The notes under the pieces are model-generated. The model made no database searches and was not told the DNA's origin. It saw nothing but the letters and a program-made list of their open reading frames with translations. A stretch of 64,000 bases of DNA, from contig JADHPT010000003.1 in the NCBI GenBank assembly GCA_016778305.1, positions 62,001 to 126,000 of the forward strand, written 5' to 3'. Position numbers and translations under genes: made by a program. Shown piece by piece: positions 62,368 through 64,000 of the stretch; the stretch's first letter is position 1; each line of letters opens with the position of its first letter. This DNA is from Candidatus Poseidonia sp. (lineage in GTDB: Archaea > Thermoplasmatota > Poseidoniia > Poseidoniales > Poseidoniaceae).

Positions 62368-62949
62368 ATGAGACAAACCCTTCCGCTTCTCTTGTCCCTT
62401 CTTTTTCTGGCTTCATTCCTTCCAACATCACTTGCTGCTGGAAGCGAAGGTGGACAAGATGTCAACCCTGATGAAAGCGAGGTCCCATTCTCCGTTGTGG
62501 AGCGGACCACGCCCTCTCAAGACGGGACGTCTTGGTCACTGACTGTCCAGTTGGATGATGAGGCACAGGCCAACGGCACGACGATTGCCATCACCACTCA
62601 AATTTGCTTGAATAACGGTGTTTGCAACCCGCCTGAGGTCATGGAATCCACTGCCGAAGACGGCACGTATTCTGCGAGTATTTCACCGCCCGAAGACCAT
62701 TCCTATGTCAACTGGCGAGTCAAAGCAACCTATGAGGACGAATCAACTGAAAATTTCCCGCAGGGCGACTGGTACAAAACCTGGTCAACCTGCTATTTTG
62801 AAGACGGTTCCTACGGCGGTATCCACGCAGATGGAGACGGATGCAATGTCCCCTCTTCGGGAGAAGAAGGTGAAGGCCTGTTGCCTTCAATTGGTATCGG
62901 CGTAGTGATGACCGTGCTCGTTTGTGCTGCCTATGTGCGGCGCCAGTGA
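62368..62949 (+). CDS. Secreted, C-terminally anchored beta-sandwich protein, unknown
   Basis: A 193-residue protein with signal peptide (1-~23, ending SLAA), an Ig-like domain with four Cys (CLNNGVC; CYFEDGS...GC) and a C-terminal membrane helix (~170-188) followed by Arg-Arg. It resembles many small Poseidoniales surface proteins; no specific function is evident. The gene stands alone on the + strand. Confidence 0.75.
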   Translation: MRQTLPLLLSLLFLASFLPTSLAAGSEGGQDVNPDESEVPFSVVERTTPSQDGTSWSLTVQLDDEAQANGTTIAITTQICLNNGVCNPPEVMESTAEDGTYSASISPPEDHSYVNWRVKATYEDESTENFPQGDWYKTWSTCYFEDGSYGGIHADGDGCNVPSSGEEGEGLLPSIGIGVVMTVLVCAAYVRRQ

Positions 62950-62956
62950 TGCTAGG

Positions 62957-63358
62957 TTAGCCGTGAAGGTGATGTTCCACCAGTCGCTCAATAAAGCGTC
63001 GCTGTTGGGCCGACCAGTCGCAAATGTACACGCATACTCTGCTGCGATCTGAAGCCAGGTTGCCTTTGTCAAAACCCGTTGCGATGAGGTCGCTTTGTAC
63101 CAGTGGCAAGTCCTCTCCGTTGAAGATGAATTGACAACCATCGGATGATGCTGAGGCTTCGCCACATGCAAAGGTGATGGCCGAGTCATCGCCCTCACAG
63201 GCAATTCCACCGGCCTGGAGGAAACGCTTCAGCGCACCGAGGATACTGGAACTGTCGACATCTCGGTTTCCTTCGACACCTCCGTAGGCTGAAAGAAAGG
63301 AAAGTTCCGCCTCATTTTGTTCCATGAGGTGATCGAGCCCGCGTTCATCATCGGTCAC
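62957..63358 (-). CDS. Hypothetical Cys-containing protein
   Basis: A 133-residue protein with no recognised domain. It contains several Cys (ACEGD, FACGE, DGCQF, VCVYIC) suggesting disulfides outside the cell, though no signal peptide is seen. The GTG at 63358 overlaps the upstream stop (GTGA) and has GGAGG 7 nt before it, so the gene is coupled to the gene to its right and probably works with it. Confidence 0.55.
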   Translation of the reverse strand: MTDDERGLDHLMEQNEAELSFLSAYGGVEGNRDVDSSSILGALKRFLQAGGIACEGDDSAITFACGEASASSDGCQFIFNGEDLPLVQSDLIATGFDKGNLASDRSRVCVYICDWSAQQRRFIERLVEHHLHG

Positions 63359-64000
63359 GAGCCCGCCTCCATAACAGTGAGATGGGTCCAACCGACAACG
63401 CGCCCGTCGGTCCCATCAGCAAGGAGAGAGAAGGTGTGACTCCAGTCGCCGTCATCCCATTGACGTTGCATGTCAACGGTGGTTGCTCCCGTTACCGAAT
63501 CAAAAATATCGGTGATGTCAAAACCGAAGCCAGAACCGGGTACGACGACAAGATAGCCGATTCTGGTGTCGTCATGAAGTCCCGTTGAGGTGAACAGAGC
63601 CTCTTCACCAGTTAGGGCGGCAAAGCGTTGCTGGTTCATCAAGCGAGCCTCGAGTTGCTCCAAGGGCAAGACACTGGGAATTGAGTCACGATTGTGTGTC
63701 ACCGAATCGTCGTAGGCGCCTCTTGAGAGATATTCACATTGTAAATTCGTTGCATCGCCGCTCACTGAAAAGAGAACCCAGCCCGCCGTATTATCCGTAG
63801 CGACCCATGAGATGTTCCATTCGGTTGCAGAACCGTTCTTTTCATTCAAGGCCCTCCAAACATATCCGTTCTGGTCGAGTGCCGTGGTAGCTCCACTTGC
63901 CTCACTTCCGAATTCATCCATGCAGGTCATGGCAAGATCGAGAGGATGGTCCCGTAGGGTCGAATTATCGGGAAGATGATCACCGTCGACACCCCATGCA
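63355..64000 (-). CDS. C-terminal part of a secreted or surface hypothetical protein (5' truncated)
   Basis: The frame is open from the right edge of the window to its stop at 63355; at least 214 residues are visible. The mature region is beta-rich with W/D repeats (VDMQRQWDDGDWSHTFSLL) and a Cys (TCMDEFGS). No catalytic motif is recognised. Overlap with the next gene (GTGA) suggests a two-gene unit. Confidence 0.55.
   Translation of the reverse strand, partial: AWGVDGDHLPDNSTLRDHPLDLAMTCMDEFGSEASGATTALDQNGYVWRALNEKNGSATEWNISWVATDNTAGWVLFSVSGDATNLQCEYLSRGAYDDSVTHNRDSIPSVLPLEQLEARLMNQQRFAALTGEEALFTSTGLHDDTRIGYLVVVPGSGFGFDITDIFDSVTGATTVDMQRQWDDGDWSHTFSLLADGTDGRVVGWTHLTVMEAGS

Noticed and set aside
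1-64000. CRISPR arrays, insertion sequences, integrases or prophage genes
   Set aside because: No regularly spaced repeats, transposase/integrase motifs or phage structural genes were found on either strand.

Overview
The window reads as chromosomal DNA of an uncultivated euryarchaeon, most likely a marine Candidatus Poseidoniales (Marine Group II) cell. Domain Archaea is directly supported by an L7Ae-S28e-L24e-NDK-IF2/eIF5B operon, ribosomal protein S8e, SRP19, elongation factor 1A, deoxyhypusine synthase, a GINS replication subunit, family B DNA polymerase with a C-terminal PCNA box, a geranylgeranyl-reductase family enzyme, and TATA-like boxes of the type TTTCATATAG about 40 nt upstream of highly expressed genes. 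Bacterial-type genes sit among them (UvrB, CcmF, an acyl-CoA carboxylase/enoyl-CoA hydratase operon, FolC, a UbiA/UbiD pair), a mosaic expected of Poseidoniales. The order-level placement is inference from gene content and protein style. Most starts carry a clear Shine-Dalgarno (GGAGG, GAGGG or GGTGA, 4-9 nt before the start), which I used to trim several starts.

Layout. 0-3 kb: end of an acidic protein, a small ribbon-helix-helix-like gene pair, ParA and MoxR ATPases. 3.1-7.5 kb: translation operon (L7Ae, S28e, L24e, NDK, IF2) and PRPP synthetase, then tRNA-Ile(GAT). 7.7-9.6 kb: a tandem PRC-barrel-like gene and an unknown gene diverge from an unusually AT-rich, repeat-bearing 400-bp spacer. 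9.6-17.2 kb: deoxyhypusine synthase, UvrB, an SDR, a MazG-like hydrolase and a UbiA/UbiD pair. 17.3-23.5 kb (+): geranylgeranyl reductase family protein, CcmF, an FKBP with His-rich and SAP tails, DUF63-like membrane protein. 23.5-28.1 kb (+): a four-gene carboxylase operon (carboxyltransferase, enoyl-CoA hydratase, biotin carboxylase, biotin carrier), consistent with leucine/branched acyl-CoA breakdown. 28-32.7 kb (+): RND/MMPL exporter, small membrane protein, thioredoxin-like lipoprotein, ABA4-like membrane protein. 32.7-41.6 kb: a 44-residue zinc ribbon, histone-deacetylase-fold enzyme, a frameshifted esterase lipoprotein, SerS, a presenilin-like intramembrane protease with a very large inserted ectodomain, FolC and dCMP deaminase. 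41.7-50.1 kb: GIDE-like membrane protein, tRNA-Leu(CAA), a 2127-residue surface protein. 50.1-58.4 kb: a damaged tRNA-Asn-like sequence, GINS, S10, EF1A, pyruvate kinase, PKD lipoprotein, PolB. 58.6-64 kb: BCAT, cupredoxin, SRP19, S8e, FAH-family enzyme, PUA protein, and secreted unknowns.

Most notable items: (i) the presenilin/SPP-type aspartyl protease carrying a ~370-residue propeller-like domain between membrane segments; (ii) a recurring ~26-31-bp AT-rich element (core AGAAATCAATTTTTCAATT) found both between genes and inside conserved coding regions between 8 and 28 kb; (iii) a one-base frameshift in a homopolymer that separates a perfect lipoprotein signal peptide from its hydrolase; (iv) a tRNA-Asn-like sequence whose 5' half can alternatively pair with a hairpin that hides the ribosome-binding site of the giant surface protein; (v) an FKBP-His-SAP fusion; and (vi) an unlisted tiny zinc-ribbon gene. 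No CRISPR array, insertion sequence or prophage was seen.
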